From contig JAKLKB010000022.1 of NCBI GenBank assembly GCA_023150835.1, positions 1 to 64,000 of the forward strand: a DNA stretch of 64,000 nt, in the 5' to 3' direction. The position numbers and the translations under genes are program-made. Within the stretch, counting starts at the first letter, position 1. The number at the start of each line of letters is the position of its first letter. This document shows, one piece after another, positions 26,678 to 35,601 of the stretch. The notes under the pieces are model-generated. The model was not told where the DNA came from, ran no database searches, and saw only the letters and a program-made list of their open reading frames with translations. The DNA is from Myxococcota bacterium (GTDB lineage: Bacteria; Myxococcota_C; UBA6777).

Positions 26678-29600
26678 CTAGCGGCACTCCCAATGGATCA
26701 CGCGGCCGTCGCCTCCGCCGGAGTAGAGGGACTTTCCATCAGGACTCCATACCAACGCGTTCACGCCCTCGGTGTGTCCGCCTTGATCCCATCCAAGGAC
26801 TGTCGGCGGATCGATCGAAGAGACCTTCCAGATGCGGATATCTTTGTCATCTCCGCCCGAAGCAAGGAGATGACCTTCGGGATGAAAGACGAGACTGCGG
26901 ATGATCGAGGTGTGACCGACTCCCGCTCCAACAGGAAGGGTTTTCAAAAGATTGAAGTTGTTGCGAACATCCCAGATCTTGATGGTGTGGGCGGTGAGGT
27001 TGGTTCCAGCGGTTGCGAGCCAATTCCCGTCGCGACTCCACGCGACCGCATTCACCACGCCACCGTGGGGATTGCTGTCGTTGCCATCTTTGAGGGTGAT
27101 GGTCGAAAAGCTGAAATCTCCGAGATCTCGGATGCGGATGGTGCCGTCGTCGCTGACGGACGCAAACTTGTATCCGTCAGGAGCAAAGGCCAATCCGTTG
27201 ACAGCAGCACCTGTGTGTTCCGTCCATTGGTTATCGCGACCCCAACCTTGGGAGGTAAAATAATACCATGCGTTGATCACCCCCGAGGTATCCGCAGACA
27301 AAAGATGAGGGAGTCCAGTGTGCGGACTCCACGCAACAGCGGAGATCGGGGCTGCGTGAGGGTTGGTGGTGGATGCGCTCTGTTGCGTGCCAAAGCTCGG
27401 GCCTTGGACGGAGGCGACTTTCCGATCGGTGGTTCCGTAAAGAAGCAACAAAGAATTGGGTGTTTTGGGAGAAGGATGAAGGCTGGGGTAGACAGAGAAG
27501 GTAGACAGAGCAGAAAGAGAAGAGATCGAGGATTTGACGGACGCAAGATCTTGAGGGGGACCAGCGCGATGGAGAGCGCCGTTGGCAGTCCACCAGACGA
27601 GGAAATCTTGGTTGGCGGTCATACCCAAGCCTTTGACGGGGTTGGACTTGGAGTAGAAGGCATTTTGGGATTTGAGAGCAAATTGATCGCAGAGGTTGGG
27701 GCAAGAAAAGTAGAGATAAGCGGGGTTCCCTTGGCTGGCTGTGATCAATTCATCTTTGGTGGGATTCCATGCAAAGTGCCAAAACGCATAGGCATCGGAA
27801 TAAAGGATCGAGACCACCTCGTAGTCTTTGGTTTCCCAGATCCTGAGGTTGACGGAAGGGAAGGCATCGATGGCCGCAAGGAGCCTTCCATCGCGGTTAT
27901 AGGCAAGTTGCGTGACCTTTGCGATAGTTTGTTGGCGTGGGTCTTTGGGGGGATCGCTCAGTTTGCCAAGCGAGTAGATCACGATCTGCGAATGGTTCTG
28001 GGCTGCCGATCCGCAGGCGATCGCGATCTCGTCTTTGGCGGGGTGAATCGCCAGCGCGTAGATGAGTTTGGAGACGGATGTGGACTGGGTTTGTTTGCCA
28101 TCGCTCATCCCCCACACACGGATACGACCGTCGATGCTTGTGGAGACGAGCTGTCGGCTTGTGCGATCAAAAGCGAGACCACTGATACTTGTTGCTTTTG
28201 CTGCGAGATCAAAAAGCACGAACCGTTCTGCGCCCGTTTTCGCGTCCCACACGCGGATCTTGTATTCGTCAGAGGCGCCGCCCGCCGAAGCCAAGAGCTT
28301 CCCATCGGGCGACCACGCCAAGCGCTCGATCCCTCCTTTGTGAGCGTAGCCTTGGTTGGTTTGCTTGAGGAAAAGCAGAGGCTGATAACTGCGCGTGCTC
28401 AAAAGCAAGATGCTTTCGTCTTGCATCGCAAGGGCGATCTCCGCCCCCACAGGATTCCATGAAAGCAACGGAGTGGCTGCGATGCCCAGATTGTTTAGTA
28501 TCGGGAAGGGGGTAGAGTTTCCGACAAAAAAGAAGCGTAGTACACGCTTCGAATCGACCGAAGCAAACTGCAGCCCATCCCAACGAAAGGCGAAACGAAC
28601 GTCAGCGTTGGCATCCATCGAACCGACAGAAAGAGCATCATCGCGTGTGGTTGGAATGCACTTGCGGCACAGATCCGATCCATCGGGTGCGTTATCGATT
28701 TTTCCGTCGCAATCGTTGTCACGGCCATCGCAGGTTCGTTCCACACCTTCGTACACAGCGCCAAAGCTTGGGGTTCCTGCACATCCCACAAATGTCCCGC
28801 CCACGCAAGATTCGATGCTTCCCGCACAAACGCCTTGTTGCTGCGCACACGGGCGAGTCAATTTGTCAATTTGCCCATCGCAATCGTCATCGAGGCCGTT
28901 GCAGATCTCGGTTTGGGGTGTGACTTCGCCCATGCAAGCGCCCCAGATACCGTTGGTGGTGCAGGTCGCCTTACCTACTTTACAGGGGCTAACATCGCGG
29001 GTATTGGAAGGGCCGCTATAGCATTCTTTTTGTTCGCCGGGCTTGCAACAAGCTTGCCCATTCGTGCAGGCGCACACGCTATTTTTGCAGATCTCTCCCG
29101 CAATACAGGCCTTTCCACAAGCGCCACAATGCTTGCTATCCGATACAGTATCCACGCAAGTCCCCGCGCAGTCGGTCTCGCCTTGGGTGCAACCACACCC
29201 AACGTTGGGGGCCAGACCGCAGGTTTCGTCTTGCGGCGTGCTACAGTCGTCTTTTTTTGCGGGCAGGACTTGGTTGAGGCAGGCGCTGTCCCACCGGTTG
29301 TTTTTGCAAGATTGGACGCCTGCTTTGCATCGACCGTTGGCCAACGTGCCGACGGGTCCGATATAACAAGCGCGGGTGTCGCCATCAGCACACAAACAGC
29401 CGTTGGGAGTGTCGTCCACTTTGCCATTGCAATCGTTGTCTCTTCCGTCGCAAACCTCGATAGATGGGAGGATTTGATCGCGACAGGTGCCCCATCGATT
29501 TTGATCGGTACACACCTGCACGCCCGCTCGGCACTCTGCCACGCCCAAGGACGCGGCGTGTCCAGCAAAACAGGGCCGCTCTTTGCCTTTGTCTAGGCAT

Positions 29601-30010
29601 TGACACGTCGCGATCCCCCCTTCGACGTTGTCGATCTGACCGTCGCAATCGTTGTCTGCGAGATCACAGATCTCGAGGGTAGGGAGTTGTTCACCCAAGC
29701 AGGTAGACCACAGACCAAAGACTTCGCAGATCTGGATGCCCGCTTTGCAAGAGCCTTGGCAGGTATAGGTTCCCCCCGCAGCCTCACGTTTGCAGCCCTT
29801 TTCGCCCGAATAACACGGGCGTTTGATCCCGGGAGAACATTGGCGCACGTTGCAAAAGCCGTCCATATCACAATAGATGTTTGGGGCAGATCCTGCACAG
29901 TCCACGTCAGATTCGCAGACACGACGGTCCTTTCCGAAGCAGCCACTCCCCCCAAACCACGAAACAAACAGCACAAACAACAACACACAACCCATCCATC
30001 GACGATGCAT
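26678..30010 (-). CDS. Secreted MopE-type Cys-rich protein with WD40 propeller
   Basis: The protein has 1,110 residues. A signal peptide (residues 7-24, ending GSGC) makes it a probable lipoprotein. Residues 30-480 hold Cys-rich modules, including at least four MopE-type motifs (ICDLADNDCDGQID, VCDGRDNDCNGKVD, ICNGLDDDCDGQID, TCDGRDNDCDGKID) whose Asp/Asn residues probably bind metal, and one HCGACGKAC repeat. Residues about 500-1110 form a WD40-like propeller (IRVWDAKTG, IRVWGMSDG, IKIWDVRNN, IRIWKVSSI). Export with metal-stabilised loops and a binding propeller suggests a surface role, but no ligand is known. It lies 95 bp downstream of creC on the same strand and may belong to that transcript. 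Confidence 0.9.
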   Translation of the reverse strand: MHRRWMGCVLLFVLFVSWFGGSGCFGKDRRVCESDVDCAGSAPNIYCDMDGFCNVRQCSPGIKRPCYSGEKGCKREAAGGTYTCQGSCKAGIQICEVFGLWSTCLGEQLPTLEICDLADNDCDGQIDNVEGGIATCQCLDKGKERPCFAGHAASLGVAECRAGVQVCTDQNRWGTCRDQILPSIEVCDGRDNDCNGKVDDTPNGCLCADGDTRACYIGPVGTLANGRCKAGVQSCKNNRWDSACLNQVLPAKKDDCSTPQDETCGLAPNVGCGCTQGETDCAGTCVDTVSDSKHCGACGKACIAGEICKNSVCACTNGQACCKPGEQKECYSGPSNTRDVSPCKVGKATCTTNGIWGACMGEVTPQTEICNGLDDDCDGQIDKLTRPCAQQQGVCAGSIESCVGGTFVGCAGTPSFGAVYEGVERTCDGRDNDCDGKIDNAPDGSDLCRKCIPTTRDDALSVGSMDANADVRFAFRWDGLQFASVDSKRVLRFFFVGNSTPFPILNNLGIAATPLLSWNPVGAEIALAMQDESILLLSTRSYQPLLFLKQTNQGYAHKGGIERLAWSPDGKLLASAGGASDEYKIRVWDAKTGAERFVLFDLAAKATSISGLAFDRTSRQLVSTSIDGRIRVWGMSDGKQTQSTSVSKLIYALAIHPAKDEIAIACGSAAQNHSQIVIYSLGKLSDPPKDPRQQTIAKVTQLAYNRDGRLLAAIDAFPSVNLRIWETKDYEVVSILYSDAYAFWHFAWNPTKDELITASQGNPAYLYFSCPNLCDQFALKSQNAFYSKSNPVKGLGMTANQDFLVWWTANGALHRAGPPQDLASVKSSISSLSALSTFSVYPSLHPSPKTPNSLLLLYGTTDRKVASVQGPSFGTQQSASTTNPHAAPISAVAWSPHTGLPHLLSADTSGVINAWYYFTSQGWGRDNQWTEHTGAAVNGLAFAPDGYKFASVSDDGTIRIRDLGDFSFSTITLKDGNDSNPHGGVVNAVAWSRDGNWLATAGTNLTAHTIKIWDVRNNFNLLKTLPVGAGVGHTSIIRSLVFHPEGHLLASGGDDKDIRIWKVSSIDPPTVLGWDQGGHTEGVNALVWSPDGKSLYSGGGDGRVIHWECR

Positions 30011-30104
30011 GATCCGCCCTCAACCTTCTTGGAGCAACAACTCGCACGATATCTTTGACAGCCGCAAGAAGATAGAAAAGAGCAAGGCGGCTCGCAAGAG
30101 GCAA

Positions 30105-31595
30105 TCAAGAGAGAGAGTGTGTTTTTCGCGAGACGCGGGTGATGCGCAACCACAGCGTCGCATGTGCGCCCCCTTCGGGGCGGTTGTTTAACGAAAAATC
30201 CCCGCCATGCAAGAAGCTGACTTGTCGGACAAAAGGCAGTCCAAGGCCCGTACCTTTTTTACCTGTGTCGGGATGTTCGAGAGAGTAAAAGCGATCCATC
30301 ACGCGGGGCAGCGCATACTCGGGGATACCGGGACCTGTGTCCGTCACATGGAAGGCGACTTGTCCATCGGGCGAGGACTCAGCGGTAAGGTGGATGGTGC
30401 CGTGGGCAGGTGTAAAGTGCAAGGCATTTTGGACGAGGTTGGCGAGGGCTTGGGCGATCAAGAAACGGTCCCCAAAGATCGGGGTGGGGGTGTCTTTGTG
30501 GATCGTGCGATCGAGCGTGATGCAACGTTTTTGGGCCTGAGGCAAGAAACGTTCGGAGATCTCGGCAAAAAGCTCTTCGAGGTCGATGGGTTCGTCTTTT
30601 TCGAGCGTGTCGCGTTGTTCGAGAGCAACGAGATCCAAGAGACGTTGGACGATATCGTGTAGGCGTCGCGTTTGATCGCTGATGTTGTTGAGAAAGTGGC
30701 GGCGCGTCTGTGCGGGCATATCTTCATCTTCGAGAAGCTCTGCGGCCCCTTGTATCGCGGATATCGGCGACTTGAGTTCGTGCGTGAGTTGGGTGACGAA
30801 GCGTTCGAGGTCTTGGCGTTCGATCAGGGCATTTTTCATCTCGACGAAGGCTTGAGTGAGTTCGCCGATCTCGTCATGCCCAACAGGGGGAGGCTCGACG
30901 CGACGGCCTTTGGTGATATCGCGTGCGTATTGAGTGAGCCGAAAGATCGGAAACAGCATCGCTTGGGTCAACAGCCATGTAGACAAAAAGACGATCACCC
31001 CACCGATCAACACTCCCCGAAACACCTTGGTTTGCGCACGTCGCGCCCATCCCACCAACGAGCTTTTCGAACGGCACACCGTCAAGGCCCCAAAGATCCG
31101 ATCTTCGCGCATCAGTGGAAAAGCCACAAACATCGCGTCCACCTGCCGCCCTTGTTCATCCACAAAATAGCTCGACGAACGCGCCCCATACTGGCCACGC
31201 AACGCACGAAACACATCATTCCAACGGCTATAATCCTTTCCCACCTCCGAAGGCAGCGTCGAATCGTAGCGCACAACGCCCTTGGTATCGGTCAAATAAA
31301 CTCGTGTGTCTAGCTGTTTCTTTTCCCATTCGTAGATCCGCGCACGCAACGCCCCTTGACGCAAACGCTCGATCACTCCCGCAAGATCGCTACCATTGAA
31401 ACCTTCGGGGCCTTTGCTCTTGGGGATATCGCGCTCCACGATCCGCGCCAACGTATAAGCATGCTCCACCATCCCATCTTCCATGATCCGCAAAAATTGT
31501 GGTCGGATGTTCTCAAACAGCCAATCATAGGCCGCATAACCACACCCCAAACACAACAACATCAACCCCAACAACACCTTGATCCGCAACCCCAT
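30105..31595 (-). CDS. creC: CreC-like sensor histidine kinase
   Basis: The protein has 496 residues; GGGGAG lies 9 bases before the ATG. Two membrane segments (5-25 and 195-215) flank a periplasmic sensor containing VGKDYSRWNDVFRALRGQYG, nearly identical to the CreC sensor signature. A HAMP region, the H-box THELKSPISA (His272), and the N, G1 (DTGPGIP) and G2 (GTGLGLPFV) boxes follow. By family it autophosphorylates His272 and passes phosphate to CreB. It is 56 bp downstream of creB in one operon. In enterobacteria CreBC responds to carbon and cell-envelope stress; the signal here is unknown. Confidence 0.92.
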   Translation of the reverse strand: MGLRIKVLLGLMLLCLGCGYAAYDWLFENIRPQFLRIMEDGMVEHAYTLARIVERDIPKSKGPEGFNGSDLAGVIERLRQGALRARIYEWEKKQLDTRVYLTDTKGVVRYDSTLPSEVGKDYSRWNDVFRALRGQYGARSSSYFVDEQGRQVDAMFVAFPLMREDRIFGALTVCRSKSSLVGWARRAQTKVFRGVLIGGVIVFLSTWLLTQAMLFPIFRLTQYARDITKGRRVEPPPVGHDEIGELTQAFVEMKNALIERQDLERFVTQLTHELKSPISAIQGAAELLEDEDMPAQTRRHFLNNISDQTRRLHDIVQRLLDLVALEQRDTLEKDEPIDLEELFAEISERFLPQAQKRCITLDRTIHKDTPTPIFGDRFLIAQALANLVQNALHFTPAHGTIHLTAESSPDGQVAFHVTDTGPGIPEYALPRVMDRFYSLEHPDTGKKGTGLGLPFVRQVSFLHGGDFSLNNRPEGGAHATLWLRITRVSRKTHSLS

Positions 31596-31651
31596 CCACG
31601 ATTCTCCCCATCCATCCGCAATCTTCTTGATGCAAACTCCTGCCCACCACG

Positions 31652-32350
31652 CTACAGTTCGAGCGCATAACCCACACCGCGCACCGTTCGGATCGGGTCG
31701 TCTTCGTCGCGGATCGCACGCATCTTTTTGCGGATGCTCTTGATGTGCGCATCCACTGTCCGATCCATCGTCATCTCAGGCTCTTCCCAAGCCCGTGACA
31801 AGATCTCTTCGCGTGAAAAAACTTTGCCGGGTCGCCCCAAAAACAACGACAACAAACGGTACTCGTAGCGCGAAAGGTCCAAAGCTTCGCCATAATAGGA
31901 GATGCGCATCTTCTCTTTGTCTTCGACAAACGGGCCGATCGCTTGGGGAGGTTCTTCGGAGGCATCGCTTTCGCTGTGAGGCCCACCCACGCGCCGAAGA
32001 ATCGAGCGGATACGCGCCACCACTTCACGCGGCGAAAACGGCTTGGTCACATAATCGTCCCCCCCAAGCTCCAACCCGATGATCCGATCGACTTCTTCCG
32101 CTCGCGCACTCAAAAACAAGATCGGCACTTGGCTTTCTGCACGGATCTCTCGGCAAAGATCCAAACCGTTGCAATCTGGTAAGCCGATATCCAACACCAC
32201 CAAAGAAGGCCGATGCCCTCGAAACCACGCCAGCCCTTCGGCTCCTGTCATCGACCAATGCGTGCCAAAGCCTTCCCGACCCAACGCATACAACAGCGTT
32301 TCCGCAATCGGTCGCTCATCTTCGATCATCAAGATCGTTTCTTTGCTCAT
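31652..32350 (-). CDS. creB: CreB-like response regulator (OmpR family)
   Basis: The protein has 232 residues, starting MSKETILMIEDERPIAETLL with GAGG 8 bases upstream. The receiver domain has Asp10-type acidic residues, phosphoacceptor Asp54 (VVLDIGLPD) and Lys in VTKPFSPREV. The C-terminal winged helix carries TMDRTVDAHIKSIRKKMRAI and VRGVGYAL. EEVDRIIGLELGGDDYVTKP closely follows CreB. It should bind DNA and control transcription when phosphorylated by the neighbouring kinase. It lies between the lipoprotein gene (44 bp upstream) and creC. Confidence 0.93.
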   Translation of the reverse strand: MSKETILMIEDERPIAETLLYALGREGFGTHWSMTGAEGLAWFRGHRPSLVVLDIGLPDCNGLDLCREIRAESQVPILFLSARAEEVDRIIGLELGGDDYVTKPFSPREVVARIRSILRRVGGPHSESDASEEPPQAIGPFVEDKEKMRISYYGEALDLSRYEYRLLSLFLGRPGKVFSREEILSRAWEEPEMTMDRTVDAHIKSIRKKMRAIRDEDDPIRTVRGVGYALEL

Positions 32351-32394
32351 GATTTTTCCTCGCCGGTGCGCCAAAACAAAGACACACAAGGCCG

Positions 32395-33165
32395 CTACAG
32401 TTCGGTCAGTCGCAGCACATAGTAAGCAAAAGGCGTTTGCCCAGTCGGGCATGTTGAGCCACGCCAGTTGAAGCGATTGATCGAAGCCGCCCGATAGCGG
32501 TGCTTTTGATCGTCTCGCACTTCCGTCACTTGGCCCGGGGAAAGACGAAACGATTGGCTCGATGTCTCCAACAACAGATCCCGATACACTTTGGTTCCAC
32601 AAGTATCCAACTGCGTTCCAGCTTCGGTGGTGGTGTCTTCTTTGATCTGAAACTGCCCAAAACGCTCGTCCTTGAGCAAGGTGCCTCCCGCACCGCTCGT
32701 CACCGTAAACAACAGCGAACCGTCTTTGTGTGTGATCAACATCGCGTACCCTTGGCCGAGTTTGTCTGCTTCAAGATACAACAGCCTGATCGGCGTGGCT
32801 TGCGTCAACGGAGCATTGTCATCCCCGGGAAGCCGATAATACAGGTCGTGCCGCGCTCCTGTCGTGTCCAAGATACCGATGCGCTGGTTAAAACGGCAAG
32901 CCGTACAACCCGACACAGGATCTTCCCCCGGACTCACCACTGCCAACGAATCGATCGCCCCTTCGATCTCCCAACGACACGGGACATTGGGGGTCGCCTC
33001 CGAGCATCCTGCCGCTTTTTGCGCCGTCACCAAACGAAAGATCGCCTCCGACAACGGTACGATCGGCTTTCCACAACCCCACACACACCACAAGATCACA
33101 CAGCCCCACAACCACCACACACCTCGATTCACTCGGTGCGCTCGCTCCCTTCGTCTATCCTCCAT
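32395..33165 (-). CDS. Hypothetical lipoprotein, first gene of the creBC operon
   Basis: The protein has 256 residues; AAAGGA lies 8 bases before the ATG. A basic N-terminus and hydrophobic stretch end in WGCGKP, a likely lipidated cysteine (Cys31). The mature part has several Cys (CSEATPNVPC, CTACRFN, DTCGTK, GSTCP) and looks beta-rich. I recognise no domain. Its place 44 bp before creB suggests it is part of, or a sensor or target for, the CreBC system, but that is inference from position. Confidence 0.75.
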   Translation of the reverse strand: MEDRRRERAHRVNRGVWWLWGCVILWCVWGCGKPIVPLSEAIFRLVTAQKAAGCSEATPNVPCRWEIEGAIDSLAVVSPGEDPVSGCTACRFNQRIGILDTTGARHDLYYRLPGDDNAPLTQATPIRLLYLEADKLGQGYAMLITHKDGSLLFTVTSGAGGTLLKDERFGQFQIKEDTTTEAGTQLDTCGTKVYRDLLLETSSQSFRLSPGQVTEVRDDQKHRYRAASINRFNWRGSTCPTGQTPFAYYVLRLTEL

Positions 33166-33390
33166 CCTTCAATCCTTTCTTCTTCACATACGACCCGTAC
33201 ACACACCGCACAACGCTTCGTCACCTGCGCCAAACTCGGGCCCATCGTCGCCCAAAAACAGCCTCCACACAAGGGCCTTGATCGACCGCCATCCGCGTAC
33301 GCAACTGCCGCTTCGTTGCACTTCTTCTTGCCCTTGTTTTGCCACTCCGCTACCATCCCCTTGTTTTCTTGTGCATCGCGTTTGAGTATA

Positions 33391-33493
33391 TTTTTGCCCA
33401 CAACGTTTGTCCGATCCGTGGCAGGTGCGGGCAGCTTGTGCAAGCGCCAACAGGTCGAGTCTGTTTTTGCCCACAACTTTTGTCCGATCCGTG
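33391..33493. repeat. Direct repeat of 30 bp, two copies
   Basis: Two 30-bp units containing TTTTTGCCCACAAC and TTGTCCGATCCGTG (33391-33420 and 33464-33493) differ by one base. They lie in the divergent region between the lipoprotein-creBC operon and the kinase gene and could be binding sites or repeat family members. The rest of 33166-33537 shows no gene. Confidence 0.8.
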
Positions 33494-33537
33494 ACGAAAA
33501 TGGGCCACCAGCTTTGAGCAAACAGGAACCGAAGCCC

Positions 33538-35583
33538 ATGCAACGTACCATCCCCCCCCCACCCAAAGCACAAGGGTCGATCTTGCTCGAAGACCCTTTC
33601 TTGGGCATGGAGATCGGTGCGCTGCGCATCATCGAATTGATCGGAGAAGGCGGATTTGGGGCCGTTTACAAAGCACTCAACCTCCACACTCAAACCCACC
33701 AAGCCATCAAGATCCTCCGCGTCAACCGCAATGCCCACCTCAAACAAGCCATCCACGAACGCTTTCAACGCGAAGCGCATATCCTTCAACAACTCGATCA
33801 CCCCTACATCGTACGCAGCGGTGAGTTCGGCCAGATCGCCGATGGCGTGTTTTACCTCGTCATGGAATACCTACAAGGCGAATCCCTTCACGAACGACGC
33901 TTGCGCCTCCAACAAATCCCACCCACCGACCTTTTGCGCTGGCTGCCCCAACTCGGTTCAGCCCTTCAATACATCCACCAACGCGAGATCATCCACCGCG
34001 ATCTCAAACCCGAAAACCTCTTCCTTCACCGCGCCCACCCCCACAGCGAAGAAGTCCTCAAGCTCCTTGACTTCGGTATCGCCAGCGCTGCTGCCGAAAG
34101 CTCCATCACCCAAACAGGAAAAGCCTTCGGCAGCCCGTTGTATATGTCCCCCGAACAAGTCAAAGGCGAAGGCAAACGCGCCACTCCCCAAACCGATATC
34201 TATTCCCTTGGCGTCATCCTTTTTGAAGCTCTCACAGGCGTCCCCCCCTGTCAAGGCGAAGGCCCCGCCCTCATGTTCGCCCACCTCATGACCCCACCCC
34301 CCCGCCTCTCGCACATCTGCCCCAACATCCCTTGGAACGCTCCGATCGAACAAACCCTCCAACGCGCACTCGCCAAAGAACCCGAAGAACGCTGGCCCAC
34401 GATCCAAGCCATGCTTCAACCACTCCTACAAGGACTCCAACAACTCGCCCTCGAACTCTCAAACAAAACCTCAGGGGATCTCTCTCGCCTCACCGCCCCT
34501 CAGCGCGGCACCTCCGCTTTTGCACAATCCCCCCCGCTTTCGCGCTCTCCCGATCTGCTCCACCAAGACGACGACGATCACCACCAAACCGCCGCCATGA
34601 CGCCCCCTGCGCTCGCTCACCTTTCCATCCTCTCCGATCCCTTCGCCCAAGAAGAAGCCACCCTCGCCAAACCCAGTTCGCGCATCGGCTCTTTCGACCA
34701 GCTACCCGCAACCCAACAACTCACCTCCACACAAGAAGAGATCGAAGTCGCTTTCATCGAGCAAGACGAGATCCTCGACCTCGACACCGCTCACGCCGAT
34801 CTCGATCTGCCCTCTTTCCGCGCACCCATGACGCCCCTCCCTCGCCATACCACGATCCCTTCTCCCCCCGTCCCGCCCCCTGCCCCACCGCTCAAGTCTC
34901 CCCATCTTCCGCTGTCTTCGGCCTCCCCTCACATCCCGCCGCCTCCTCCTCCCTCTCGGCCTCTCACTCCTGCTCCCCCTTCTTTTGGGCACGCTTCGCT
35001 GTCCTCTTCGGCTTCGCCTCCTCAAACCCAAGCGGCCTCCTCCCCTTCGCCGCTTTCTTCCCATCCACCGCTTCCCTTCACACAAACAACGTCCACGCAA
35101 CAAGCCACCACGCAAGCTCTTTCTGCGATCGCACCTTCACGTTCCACCGCACTCCCTTGGTTGTTGCTGATCTTGGGATTCGTTCTTTTGCTCTTTGGCC
35201 TTGTTCGCTTGCTGTTCAACGACGAGATCCACCGCGCCGAACAAGTCTTACCCCACGAACAAGCCTTCCCTTCAAAATCCACACAGACCCAACCTCCCGC
35301 ACCACACTCGCAAACTTCCCCCTTTTCTCCCGATGGACGGCCTTCTTCACAAAACCCAAACCCACACACCGTTCCGTCCACTTCGCAAAAACGCCACCCC
35401 GCGCAGCATCCATCGCACACTCCCCCCTTTGATCCCAAACATCACCGCAAACAGCCTTCCCTCAAACGCTTCGGAAAACAAAGACCGCTTCTAAAGAAAA
35501 AGAAGAAAAAAACCACATCACCCCAACACCGCAAAAAAGACCCCCGTGGCCTGTTTGAATTTGAACCCGAACTTTCACCTTAA
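33538..35583 (+). CDS. Membrane Ser/Thr protein kinase
   Basis: The protein has 681 residues; the start MQRTIPPPPKAQGS follows AGGA at 10 bases. Residues 28-290 are a Hanks-type kinase: GEGGFGAVYKA (36-46), Lys58 (AIKIL), HRDLKPEN (153-160), DFGIA and SPEQ. Residues 300-535 are a long Pro/Ser/His-rich, probably disordered stretch. One membrane segment spans about 538-560 (ALPWLLLILGF...). The extracytoplasmic tail of 120 residues is Pro/Lys/His-rich with no sensor domain I know. This PknB-like layout is common in myxobacteria. The PEGA protein gene 18 bp downstream is likely co-transcribed. Confidence 0.93.
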   Translation: MQRTIPPPPKAQGSILLEDPFLGMEIGALRIIELIGEGGFGAVYKALNLHTQTHQAIKILRVNRNAHLKQAIHERFQREAHILQQLDHPYIVRSGEFGQIADGVFYLVMEYLQGESLHERRLRLQQIPPTDLLRWLPQLGSALQYIHQREIIHRDLKPENLFLHRAHPHSEEVLKLLDFGIASAAAESSITQTGKAFGSPLYMSPEQVKGEGKRATPQTDIYSLGVILFEALTGVPPCQGEGPALMFAHLMTPPPRLSHICPNIPWNAPIEQTLQRALAKEPEERWPTIQAMLQPLLQGLQQLALELSNKTSGDLSRLTAPQRGTSAFAQSPPLSRSPDLLHQDDDDHHQTAAMTPPALAHLSILSDPFAQEEATLAKPSSRIGSFDQLPATQQLTSTQEEIEVAFIEQDEILDLDTAHADLDLPSFRAPMTPLPRHTTIPSPPVPPPAPPLKSPHLPLSSASPHIPPPPPPSRPLTPAPPSFGHASLSSSASPPQTQAASSPSPLSSHPPLPFTQTTSTQQATTQALSAIAPSRSTALPWLLLILGFVLLLFGLVRLLFNDEIHRAEQVLPHEQAFPSKSTQTQPPAPHSQTSPFSPDGRPSSQNPNPHTVPSTSQKRHPAQHPSHTPPFDPKHHRKQPSLKRFGKQRPLLKKKKKKTTSPQHRKKDPRGLFEFEPELSP

Positions 35584-35601
35584 AAGCGAAAGCGAGACAC
35601 G

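Noticed and set aside
32500-33537. Extended N-terminus of the Ser/Thr kinase
   Set aside because: It overlaps the lipoprotein gene on the other strand and has no homology; the kinase starts at 33538.
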